Assembly (NCBI RefSeq): GCF_014698965.1
Contig: NZ_JACXAE010000093.1
Location: forward strand, 1 to 64,000
Length of the DNA: 64,000 nt
Direction: 5' to 3'
Origin: Iningainema tapete BLCC-T55
Lineage (GTDB): Bacteria > Cyanobacteriota > Cyanobacteriia > Cyanobacteriales > Nostocaceae
Below the pieces are notes generated by a model that worked only from the letters and a program-made list of their open reading frames with translations, was not told the origin of the DNA and did not search any database. Both the position numbers and the translations under genes were made by a program. Below are positions 8,520 through 15,878 of the stretch, one piece after another. Each line of letters opens with the position of its first letter. Position 1 is the first letter of the stretch.

Positions 8520-8915
8520 ATGACTGTCAATTTGGGTGGAGGACGCTTATTTAGCCACTTTACTGATGCTAATGGCATAAAAGGTATTACAGGAATTGAC
8601 AGTGATAATCTTGAAGTGGGTGAGCAGGTGATTGTCACCGAACTCAGGTTTGCACAAGGCATCAATTCCTTTCTAGCCAGTGAACCAGGTAGAATATTTG
8701 TTACGCTTTTGGGTACTGATGCTACTGATAGTCAACTGATGAATATTGGTGTCTTTGGGGATAAGCAGAAGTTTGTAATTCAGTTTTCGGAAGAAACAGC
8801 ATTTGTATTCAACGGCATTAGAATACTTGGAGAAGTTCCTTCCAGAAGTATATTTTCTATTCCTGGTGGCACTAATCTCAAAGGTGAGTTTTTAGTTACA
8901 AGGGTTAGGTTATGA
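8520..8915 (+). CDS. Possible HYD1-like ADP-ribosyltransferase fold protein
   Basis: Protein of 131 residues from ATG 8520; a longer frame from 8469 would read through palindrome P1 and is less likely. The N-terminus LFSHFTDANGIKGITG resembles the H-x-T-x(3)-G-x-x-GI opening of HYD1-type ART toxins and related RES/ART folds. Later come a GINSFLAS-type strand and FVIQFSEE. The match is weak and no biochemical motif is conclusive. It overlaps the HEAT-like gene by ATGA (8912-8915), so the two are translationally coupled. A toxin/immunity pair is one reading; an uncharacterised pair is equally possible. Confidence 0.5.
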   Translation: MTVNLGGGRLFSHFTDANGIKGITGIDSDNLEVGEQVIVTELRFAQGINSFLASEPGRIFVTLLGTDATDSQLMNIGVFGDKQKFVIQFSEETAFVFNGIRILGEVPSRSIFSIPGGTNLKGEFLVTRVRL

Positions 8916-9565
8916 GCAGATTTAACCTCGATTCAGTTATCGAAAATTTAGACACTAATCAAGTTGAAAAGCAGGTTCCGGCGTTAGAAGAGGCAACAGA
9001 AATTGTTAATTCTCTTGCCCGCAAAGCTGTTGATGCTTTAATTCGGGGACCAAACCGTTTTTTGGTGGCAGAAAGATTGCAACTTTTGGGTTCAGTGGTT
9101 GTTCCACATTTAGAGAAACTTCTTCAGGAATCGGATGATTTAGAGACGAAAATTTTAGCAGCACTAGTACTTTTACAATTTAATTCCAGAGTAGGAGTGC
9201 CTTGTCTGCTTGATGCAATTGCCAATAATGAAGAATACGGTGGTTTGGTAGCTGAGCATCTAGCTAAAAAAGGAATTAAGGAAGCTATAGCGCCAATTAT
9301 AAATCGTCTTTCAACTTGCGAACTTAAAGAGGTGGATTTAATCGTTAATCTTCTCGACGCTTTAGAGAAACTCGGTGGTGAGATTCCCTTGGAGTTACGC
9401 CAACGTCTAGCTGCGCCCAATATTCCTTGGCAGATTCGTACAATGATTGATGACACTCATATAAGTGTAAGCTTAGCAAACATAAGTAGAGACGCGAAAG
9501 TTGAGCCAGCGCTGCATCCGGGTTTCCCGACAGAGACGACTGGCGTCGCGTCTCCACCAAGATGA
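8912..9565 (+). CDS. HEAT-like repeat protein with repeat-derived C-terminus
   Basis: Helical-repeat protein of 217 residues. Residues 45-175 show HEAT-like helical pairs (VVPHLEKLLQESDDLETKILAALVLL, then GVPCLLDAIANNEE, then IAPIINRLS). HEAT proteins often act as binding partners, including immunity proteins. It is coupled to the upstream gene by an ATGA overlap. The last 26 or so residues (SRDAKVEP to the end) are encoded by palindromic repeat P2 and the junction to duplicated Rpn DNA, so the native C-terminus has probably been replaced by about residue 190. The core call is firm at fold level only. Confidence 0.6.
   Translation: MSRFNLDSVIENLDTNQVEKQVPALEEATEIVNSLARKAVDALIRGPNRFLVAERLQLLGSVVVPHLEKLLQESDDLETKILAALVLLQFNSRVGVPCLLDAIANNEEYGGLVAEHLAKKGIKEAIAPIINRLSTCELKEVDLIVNLLDALEKLGGEIPLELRQRLAAPNIPWQIRTMIDDTHISVSLANISRDAKVEPALHPGFPTETTGVASPPR
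9486..9558. repeat. Long-loop palindromic repeat P2
   Basis: Starts GTAGAGACGCGA and ends in TCGCGTCTCCAC, with a loop of about 45 nt. It is a longer member of the GTAGAGACG family, located inside the end of the HEAT-like gene and directly before a duplicated Rpn fragment. Confidence 0.65.
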
Positions 9566-9569
9566 TGGC

Positions 9570-9854
9570 TTTAACGAAAGACTCAGACGTTATGAGGAGG
9601 AAAGAATAATGCCATTACTCAGCAATATGGAATTGAGAGGAATAGAAAAGGGAACTAGACAAACCCTTCAATCTAATATCATAAGTATTTTGCTTTATCG
9701 GTTTGAAACAGTACCAGATGAGTTAGTTGAAGCTATTAATAACATTGAGGATATTTCTGAATTGCAAAGGCTGCATTTAGAGACGGTAAGTGTCAACTCA
9801 GTAGCCGATTTTCAGCAATTACTTTCACAAAATCCCGATAGTCAGGAAAATTAG
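9570..9854 (+). pseudogene. 3' fragment of Rpn-family nuclease gene (duplicate)
   Basis: Codes for 94 residues that match, with few changes, the C-terminus (FNERLRRYEE to the end) of the complete gene at 33103-34062. Both the coding part and about 94 bases of 3' flank are duplicated: 9570-9948 and 33778-34156 are the same length (379 bases). The nuclease core is absent, so this is a remnant. It begins right after palindrome P2, which may mark the recombination point. Confidence 0.85.
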
Positions 9855-9897
9855 GACTCAATCGCGATTCTTAATTACGTTCAATATAGTTCTTCTA

Positions 9898-9919
9898 GGG
9901 TGGGTTGTCCTGCCCACCC
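9898..9919 (+). terminator. Hairpin GGGTGGG / CCCACCC
   Basis: GGGTGGG-TTGTCCTG-CCCACCC followed by TTATTTTA: a rho-independent-like terminator behind the Rpn fragment, identical in position to that of the full copy (34106-34127). Confidence 0.65.
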
Positions 9920-10019
9920 TTATTTTAGGACAGACGAGACGCGATCGCAATAAGTGGGTGATTGCTGGTTTTTGAGATTGTTGACCCCACAGGCGGCGCA
10001 AGCATGAGCGCCCCTATCC

Positions 10020-12176
10020 CTACCTCTGCTTCACAGCCTGCACCGCAGCATCAGCATTAACTAAACCACGACCGAAGAAATACTCTTGGGCTGACACTGG
10101 TTTCGCCTTTGGGAAAATACCGGAAGGTCGTGAAACTGGAGTATCTACAACAGTTCCAAAACCGACTTCTTTTTGCAGACGATAGCGATTAGCATCCGCT
10201 TTAGAAAGGTTGAGTCCATCATAGGTAGCAGTCTTTTTCAAAATTGACACCATTTCCTCCCGACTCAAACGTCGTTTCGGGTCTTCCCCCTTCATGAGTG
10301 CCACCACTGCCGATACAATGGGAGCCGAGAAAGAAGTCCCCTGTACCTGAACGTACTTACCTACAGGGTCTAAAGCCACACCCCAAGAATTGTCTGGTAC
10401 GGAGATTCCTTGCCAAAAACCATCCAGCCAAGTGCCACCTGTAGTTAAAATACCCCCACTCATACCATTTTGGATTTCTCCCCCTGGTGCAACTACATCT
10501 AATCCCCCACCATAACTGCTGTAGTAGGTACGATTACCCGTCATATTTGTAGCACCAACCGATACAACCCCAGGAATACCAGCAGGGAAGGCAACACCAT
10601 CTAAATTTTCATTCCCCGCAGAAGCGATCATGACTAAATTGCGGTTAGTATCCAATACATCAAAAATTTGTTCGGTTAGTCCCTCATCGGGAAGCAAACC
10701 TGCCAAACTCATATTGATGACATCAACATTTCTACTGGCAGCATAACCAATTGCTTCTACCAAAGAAGCGGAATTAATCGCACCACCCAAGCCAAACACC
10801 CGCACTGGTAAAATTTGGGTATTGGGTGCAACTCCGAGAACACCAGCTTTATCTGGAGAATTGGCAGCAATTACCCCCGCAGACCAAGTACCGTGAAACT
10901 CGCTACTGATTTGAAGACGAATGTAATTCCGAATATAATGTGCTATTTCACTGGGAGAAGCTTTAGGATTGCGTTTTTTGAATGTATCGGCAAGTTGTTG
11001 ATATTTCTTTAATAATTGGTCAGTAGGTAATTTAAAAGTATCTTGAAATTCTGTTTGAAGGAGCGCTAATTCTTGAGAATTCAAGCGTGTGTCTGCATCT
11101 CCTTTTCCACTGCTAGAGAAGTCCCAACCGTATTCTTCGTCAGGTAACTTATCGGGATGATTTCCAGATTTATAGGTATTCTGTACCAAATCGGGATGAT
11201 CCCATTGAATCAAGCTATCGATTACCGCTACCACAACCCCACGTCCACCATTACTGTGCTTCCATGCTTCCGTTGCGCGAATATCAGTACGGGCTAACAG
11301 TTGACCGCGTTTTGGGGTACTATTTAAATGCCATTGCAAGGGCAGTAATTTTGCACGGACAGGTGTGTCTTTTGGTTGGGGTAACTGTGCTAACTGCTGT
11401 TCCAAGCGTTGATTGGCGTTCGGGGTTTCTGGTAAATTAGCGAGATTCGCCAATAGTTTCGATTGTTGGTATGATGTGGCTTGAATGAAATTTGGTGTAG
11501 CAGATTGCACTCCTGTCACCAATTCTAATTGATTCGCCACATTTAAAATCTCTGTCCCGGATACCGACTTAGAACGGACTAAATAGCGATTTTTACTAAA
11601 CCTCAACGGGCGAACCACTTCTAAATCGTGACGCAATAATACCATTTGTCTTTGACTTTCAGACATATCCCGGTCAAAGCCGATCGCAATCTCATTGGGT
11701 AGAACAATAACTTGCTCAGATTCTTTTTCTCTGGATGTTTCCTCCGATTTGCGCGTTAAAATAGGTAGAGTTTCTTTTACGTAAGACTGCTTTTGAATCT
11801 GCTGTTGAACTGAATTTAAGGAACTACGAGTGCCGTTCGTTACATTCACCAGGGCAATATTTTCTCCCAAAGGTTTTACATCGATATCAAAGCCATTATT
11901 GTTAATACTGCGAGTATTGCCACCACCACGTCTTAAATCCTGTTGTAACTGTAAGTGTAAAGGTTGGATGGAGCGAGAGCGGGTGTTAGTTGGTTTAAAG
12001 CTGACAGCAATGCGATCGCGTCGCAAGTTGAGAGGAATTTTTTGACCGTAAAATGTATAAAACAATTCATCTGTTGTTTGGGCTTGCGCGAGTTCCCGGT
12101 ATTGGTGAGGGATGAAGGGAAGATTGGTGGAACAGAGACAAGCTGCTAAAACCAGACTTGAGAGGAAACGTTTCAT
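10020..12176 (-). CDS. Exported S8 family (subtilisin-like) serine protease
   Basis: Subtilase of 718 residues. A signal peptide at 1-33 (MKRFLSSLVLAACLC...AQAQT) is followed by a long prodomain-like region (about 40-290) and the S8 domain (about 300-700). The catalytic triad is Asp320 (VVAVIDS), His428 (FHGTWSAG) and Ser615 (GTSFSAP). The oxyanion Asn region SAGNEN is present. It should act in the periplasm or outside the cell on proteins, after prodomain removal. It is transcribed divergently from the sigma-like operon, and its promoter region carries the shared bipartite island element on the minus strand, about 30 bases before the start. This links it to the CHAT/caspase genes that follow. 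Confidence 0.92.
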   Translation of the reverse strand: MKRFLSSLVLAACLCSTNLPFIPHQYRELAQAQTTDELFYTFYGQKIPLNLRRDRIAVSFKPTNTRSRSIQPLHLQLQQDLRRGGGNTRSINNNGFDIDVKPLGENIALVNVTNGTRSSLNSVQQQIQKQSYVKETLPILTRKSEETSREKESEQVIVLPNEIAIGFDRDMSESQRQMVLLRHDLEVVRPLRFSKNRYLVRSKSVSGTEILNVANQLELVTGVQSATPNFIQATSYQQSKLLANLANLPETPNANQRLEQQLAQLPQPKDTPVRAKLLPLQWHLNSTPKRGQLLARTDIRATEAWKHSNGGRGVVVAVIDSLIQWDHPDLVQNTYKSGNHPDKLPDEEYGWDFSSSGKGDADTRLNSQELALLQTEFQDTFKLPTDQLLKKYQQLADTFKKRNPKASPSEIAHYIRNYIRLQISSEFHGTWSAGVIAANSPDKAGVLGVAPNTQILPVRVFGLGGAINSASLVEAIGYAASRNVDVINMSLAGLLPDEGLTEQIFDVLDTNRNLVMIASAGNENLDGVAFPAGIPGVVSVGATNMTGNRTYYSSYGGGLDVVAPGGEIQNGMSGGILTTGGTWLDGFWQGISVPDNSWGVALDPVGKYVQVQGTSFSAPIVSAVVALMKGEDPKRRLSREEMVSILKKTATYDGLNLSKADANRYRLQKEVGFGTVVDTPVSRPSGIFPKAKPVSAQEYFFGRGLVNADAAVQAVKQR

Positions 12177-12207
12177 AATTGCGACTGGATTAATTTTGCT
12201 GGATATG

Positions 12208-12237
12208 TGTATTTCTCAGCTTTTGGAGGATATGCAA
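12208..12237 (-). promoter_or_regulatory. Shared bipartite element, copy 1 (subtilase promoter)
   Basis: On the minus strand: TTGCATATCCT, then a spacer, then CTGAGAAATACA. It has the same spacing and words as the copies before the TPR-CHAT and TPR genes, and sits about 30 bases before the subtilase start. It can be read as -35 TTGCAT and -10 AAATAC with a 17-nt spacer, with extra conserved bases. Confidence 0.6.
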
Positions 12238-12255
12238 TTTTCCAAAATTGCATAA
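12230..12255. promoter_or_regulatory. Palindrome joining two divergent promoter elements
   Basis: ATATGCAATTTT-CC-AAAATTGCATAA is a near-perfect inverted repeat. Its two arms are the TTGCATAW halves of copies 1 and 2 of the shared element, back to back. It may be a single operator serving both the subtilase and the sigma-like operon. Confidence 0.55.
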
Positions 12256-12279
12256 GGTCAATTTCCTCAGAATTATGAA
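12248..12279 (+). promoter_or_regulatory. Shared bipartite element, copy 2 (sigma-like operon)
   Basis: TTGCATAA, 9 nt, then CCTCAGAATTATG on the plus strand. It lies about 120 bases before the sigma-like start, implying a leader of about 115 bases. It is the least conserved full copy (GGT instead of CCT after the first block, AATTAT instead of AAATAC). Confidence 0.55.
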
Positions 12280-12400
12280 AAGATGACAGGAGTTGTTGTC
12301 AAATCAGATACTTAGTATAAAATGTATCAAGATATAAATTCTTGCGTATAGGAGCAGTTGCTATGTGACAATTAACAATGATGTTTAAATAAAAGTACTT

Positions 12401-13819
12401 ATGGGTAATGCTTCAAGATATTGGAACTTAGTGAGGATTGATGCGGGAGGTAAGCAGAAAATTCTGGAAATACCTGCTGCTATGTCTTTTTTCACACAGA
12501 TGTTTGCCCCTTTGGTACTAGATGATGATGTACCTGACAGGGATATTCAGTTTCAACTGTTACATTTATATAATAATGCACTTAGCGAAACAGCTTTGGT
12601 TGCAGAGCGTTGTTTACTTTGCTTTCTTTCTTGGATTTTAGAGCAAGGGTGTGTGCAATTAGCCAGGAAATTTGGTGAAAAGCATAATTTTCGTTGCAGT
12701 GATTTGTTACCTTTTGTCCTAGATGATGATGGTAAATTATCATCAGCAAGTAAGTATAAATGTTTTGCTCGGCAAATTCTTCAGAGTTTTGATTCGCAGC
12801 AAAGTAGCTTGACTACTTGGGCGACGATCAAGGTAAAACAGCATCCCGAATTAAATAAATTTCTATTGGAGTGCGGTCTTTATTTGATTAGTGATTGGGC
12901 TATTTTAAATGATACTCAACTTAAGCAATTGGAGCGTATTCTCAAGGAATTCTATACTTTGAGTGATATAGAAATTCAAGAAACACAGCATCTTCTCCAG
13001 AGTTATCATACTATATATCGCGTTCAAAGGCTACAACAAATTAGAAAAAAGGTAAGAAGTATATGTCCCGAACCAACTACTGAACAATTAGAAAATATTG
13101 CCCAATATATCATGAATAAAACGGGTCGATTATTTGATGCTGAAACTGTGAGACGAAAGTTGAAAAAGCTAGCTTCTCAATTACGAGAGTATCGAATTTA
13201 TGTTCGGGGTGGTTCTTTAGCAATAGATTCTCTAGATGCTGTGAATCCGGGCAAGTTTAATTCCTTATTAGAAGAAAAAATTGATACCTCAATAATTGAT
13301 ATTGTTGAATCAAAGGACGAACAAGTTGAGTTTTTGCAGTTTTATCGTCATCAATTTCAAATTTCTTTACAGCAAGCTTTAGCCAAAATTACAGAATCAA
13401 GAGTAAGACAATTACAGCATAAAAAAGGAAATAAAGCACAGAAGTTTTTAACTGCTCTCGAACTATCTCAATGTCAGAAGTTAGCAATGAAGGAAATCGC
13501 CGAGCAACTGGGAATGAGAGCGCAAGATGCAGTGACGAAGTTATTGAAGTTAAAGGAGATTCGGACTGATGTACAACAGGAAATGTTGATGGCTTTAAAG
13601 GATTTGGTGAAAGAAAAAGCTAAAGTATATGCAGATGTCAAAGCTTTGAAGCAATTAGATGAGCAACTGACAATTTTACTTTCGTCAGAAATCAGCAAGA
13701 TTATCGAAAATGCAGAAATTCAATCTCGAACGATGAAAAGCAATTTAAAAACAGATATTTTTGCAGAACGTTTATGTGAATACCTCGATATTAGAAAACA
13801 AGACAATAATCAATTATGA
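12401..13819 (+). CDS. Sigma-70-like regulatory protein, divergent
   Basis: Protein of 472 residues. A C-terminal stretch (MKEIAEQLGMRAQDAVTKLLKL, about residue 363) looks like a helix-turn-helix of sigma region 4. The middle (ILQSFDSQQSSLTTWATIKV, then LISDWAILND) parallels the conserved core of a cyanobacterial sigma-70-like family that is usually encoded next to DUF1822 genes. Classical sigma region 2 is not obvious. Its stop overlaps the DUF1822 start (ATGA), so the pair is translationally coupled. Its own promoter region has the shared island element. It may direct transcription of the island; this is inference. An alternative is a non-sigma DNA-binding regulator. Confidence 0.6.
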   Translation: MGNASRYWNLVRIDAGGKQKILEIPAAMSFFTQMFAPLVLDDDVPDRDIQFQLLHLYNNALSETALVAERCLLCFLSWILEQGCVQLARKFGEKHNFRCSDLLPFVLDDDGKLSSASKYKCFARQILQSFDSQQSSLTTWATIKVKQHPELNKFLLECGLYLISDWAILNDTQLKQLERILKEFYTLSDIEIQETQHLLQSYHTIYRVQRLQQIRKKVRSICPEPTTEQLENIAQYIMNKTGRLFDAETVRRKLKKLASQLREYRIYVRGGSLAIDSLDAVNPGKFNSLLEEKIDTSIIDIVESKDEQVEFLQFYRHQFQISLQQALAKITESRVRQLQHKKGNKAQKFLTALELSQCQKLAMKEIAEQLGMRAQDAVTKLLKLKEIRTDVQQEMLMALKDLVKEKAKVYADVKALKQLDEQLTILLSSEISKIIENAEIQSRTMKSNLKTDIFAERLCEYLDIRKQDNNQL

Positions 13820-15174
13820 ATAACCTAAAAAGTAATATTTTACCCATGTCTTATCTAGATTTTGAAACATTACCAACGTCAGCGATCGCTTTATCATCTA
13901 ATGATATTGAGGGAGCCGCAGAAATTAGCGATCGCATTCCTGATGAATTGAAGCAATGGCAAGTTTATCTCAATTGTTTGGCTTTATCTGCTTTTGAGCA
14001 ATGGTTAGAGGAAAGGACAGAATTAGTAGCGACTAATCGAGATAAATGTACGATTTTACAACCAGCTTTGGCGAATTTTATTAATGGTGTTGCTAATTTA
14101 CAAGTTGGTGAATTTAAGGTTTGTCTGATTGCTACTGGTAGTCTCAGCGATGAAATGGTGAGTTTACCCAGAGTCGTTATTGATTTACCTGAGTTTATTC
14201 CCCATTTTTATGTTTTGGTGGAGGTGTTAGAAGAACAAGAAGCAGCGAATGTTTATGCTTTTTTATCCTATCCAGAATTGATGGAGACGTTAGATGTAAC
14301 GTCTCTACAGTCGGATTGGAATTATCAATTACCAATATCGTGTTTTGATGATAATCCAGACCGTTTGTTGCTATATTTCCGTTGTCTGGAAGTATCAGCA
14401 ATATCTTTACCAGCAATTCCCACAAACCGAACTGGGATTTTAGCAACGGTACAAAATCAATTACTGGAATTATTACCTGAGTTGCGATCGCCTGAACGAG
14501 AATTATCCAATATTTTAACCTGGGAACAAGCAACTGCTGTGTTTACTAATCCAGAATTACTGAATTGGGTTTATACCTTACAAAAGCAACATTTAGAAAC
14601 ACAAAATCAGCCTTCAGTCAATACTTCTCTACAGGATTTAATCAAATTAATTACCCAACCAGCACTCAACGCTGGACGTTGGTTGTGGAATGAGTTAGAT
14701 GAATTAGCGCAGGAACTTTCTTGGGTGCTGTTACCAATTGCATCAGCTTCCGCAATGCGTTCAATGCGTAGTCCAGCGGAAGAGTTTGAGGTAATTGTTA
14801 CTCAACTACGACAGAGGGGTTTGGAAATTCCCATACAAGCAAGGGGTGCGTATCAGGATTTACTGTTAGCTGGGATACCTCTACGGTTGTATGCGGTAAC
14901 TTGGCATTTGGTAGCAGAATCTGAGCAACCGAAGTGGAGTTTATTATTAATTTTAGGCGCACCTGCTTTAAGTAATTTACCTTCTAATATTAAACTTAGG
15001 GTCAGCGACCAAACGGGTATTTTAGAGGAACTGGGATTAAATGTGGAAAGTAAAGATTCTTACATCTTTACCTGTGTAGTGGGTAATTGGGATGAAAAGT
15101 TTTTGGTGAGTGTAAGTTTGATGGATGGGGTTGAGGTTACCTTATTACCGTTTGCGTTTGATTTGGGGAGGTAG
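13816..15174 (+). CDS. DUF1822 family protein
   Basis: Protein of 452 residues of the cyanobacterial DUF1822 family (conserved opening with FETLPTSAIAL; central LQNWL-like and ARWLWNELDELAQELSWVLLP regions; C-terminal FIFT-like strands). No catalytic motif is known; the family commonly sits between a sigma-like gene and CHASE2/CHAT genes, as it does here. A palindromic repeat (P3, 14282-14308) is embedded in frame at about residues 156-164 (METLDVTSLQ), apparently as a tolerated insertion. It starts inside the upstream gene's stop (ATGA), so expression is coupled to the sigma-like protein. It may be its regulator, but no data show this. Confidence 0.75.
   Translation: MNNLKSNILPMSYLDFETLPTSAIALSSNDIEGAAEISDRIPDELKQWQVYLNCLALSAFEQWLEERTELVATNRDKCTILQPALANFINGVANLQVGEFKVCLIATGSLSDEMVSLPRVVIDLPEFIPHFYVLVEVLEEQEAANVYAFLSYPELMETLDVTSLQSDWNYQLPISCFDDNPDRLLLYFRCLEVSAISLPAIPTNRTGILATVQNQLLELLPELRSPERELSNILTWEQATAVFTNPELLNWVYTLQKQHLETQNQPSVNTSLQDLIKLITQPALNAGRWLWNELDELAQELSWVLLPIASASAMRSMRSPAEEFEVIVTQLRQRGLEIPIQARGAYQDLLLAGIPLRLYAVTWHLVAESEQPKWSLLLILGAPALSNLPSNIKLRVSDQTGILEELGLNVESKDSYIFTCVVGNWDEKFLVSVSLMDGVEVTLLPFAFDLGR
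14282..14308. repeat. Palindromic repeat P3 inside the DUF1822 gene
   Basis: GGAGACGTTA-GA-TGTAACGTCTCTAC: GTAGAGACG family with one worn arm, in frame within coding sequence. Confidence 0.7.
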
Positions 15175-15194
15175 AAAATTTTGGAACATTTTCA

Positions 15195-15569
15195 CTAGAC
15201 ATAAGTAGCAGGTTGAATGCCTAGTGTTTTCATGAGTTCTGATAGGGAGACTTGACGAAGTTGAGCGAGGTTGGCGAGGGCTTCGAGGCGTTGGGCACCG
15301 AATTGTTCGATTTGATTGCTGAGTTGGATCAAGGTGTTGTATTCAGCGTCCGTGAGAGTTTCAGCTTCTTTTTTCGCACGAAGCGTTTGGTACTGAGCGC
15401 GGAGTTCTGGGTCGATACATTGGTTAATTTTATGGAGCAGTTGAGCTTCTTCTAATGGCAGGACGTTTGCTTTGCGGTAGGCACGAAGGATGACAACCTG
15501 CTGGACGAGGCGATCCAGGTCTGCTTCGTCCAGTTGATTGGCTGCCTGGATGAGTTCGTCGAGGCTCAT
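15195..15569 (-). CDS. Cyanobacterial helical protein, usual partner of an HNH endonuclease
   Basis: Protein of 124 residues from Met MSLDEL at 15569 (a longer frame to 15581 exists). It is highly helical: ELIQAANQLDEADLDRLVQQVV at the start and LEALANLAQLRQVSLSELMKTLGI at the end. I recognise this pattern as a cyanobacterial family normally followed by a small HNH endonuclease gene. Here no HNH gene follows; the DUF1822 gene converges on it within 21 bases. So it appears to be an orphan half of the pair. Function unknown. Confidence 0.6.
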   Translation of the reverse strand: MSLDELIQAANQLDEADLDRLVQQVVILRAYRKANVLPLEEAQLLHKINQCIDPELRAQYQTLRAKKEAETLTDAEYNTLIQLSNQIEQFGAQRLEALANLAQLRQVSLSELMKTLGIQPATYV

Positions 15570-15581
15570 AGCGGCTTCCAA

Positions 15582-15878
15582 AGGATATTACGGAATTTTT
15601 TCTATTATAAAGGACTGCCTAGCCCAACGCTTGGGGCTGAACCTAGACCCATACATTTGGGTATACCTCAAAAAGACTTTTTTGGCTTTTCTTCACAATA
15701 TCTTTACTTTACAAATGACTAGCAGTGTTTCTACGGAATATCTCCTCAAGGTATCGTAACTATGCTGAGGTGAATTTTCGAGTTTTGCATCAATTTTTGC
15801 ATAACCTGGGTTGCCCTCAGAAATACAAGAGATTGAACAAGCGATCGCCTGTAGCCATACATACAAGAGGAGTAACCA
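15582..15878. other. Promoter region of the giant TPR-CHAT gene
   Basis: About 297 bases with a GC-rich inverted repeat, AGCCCAA-CGC-TTGGGGCT, near 15619-15637, two HIP1-like sites and, near its end, copy 3 of the shared element. No RNA gene seen. Confidence 0.4.
15797..15828 (+). promoter_or_regulatory. Shared bipartite element, copy 3 (giant TPR-CHAT)
   Basis: TTGCATAACCT, spacer, then CCTCAGAAATACA, ending about 50 bases before the ATG at 15879. Spacing is one base longer than in copies 1, 2 and 4. Confidence 0.65.

Noticed and set aside
8309-8665. 118-codon frame on the minus strand
   Set aside because: It runs antisense through the small membrane protein, palindrome P1 and the next gene, and its composition (Phe and Leu runs) mirrors the Lys/Arg codons on the other strand.
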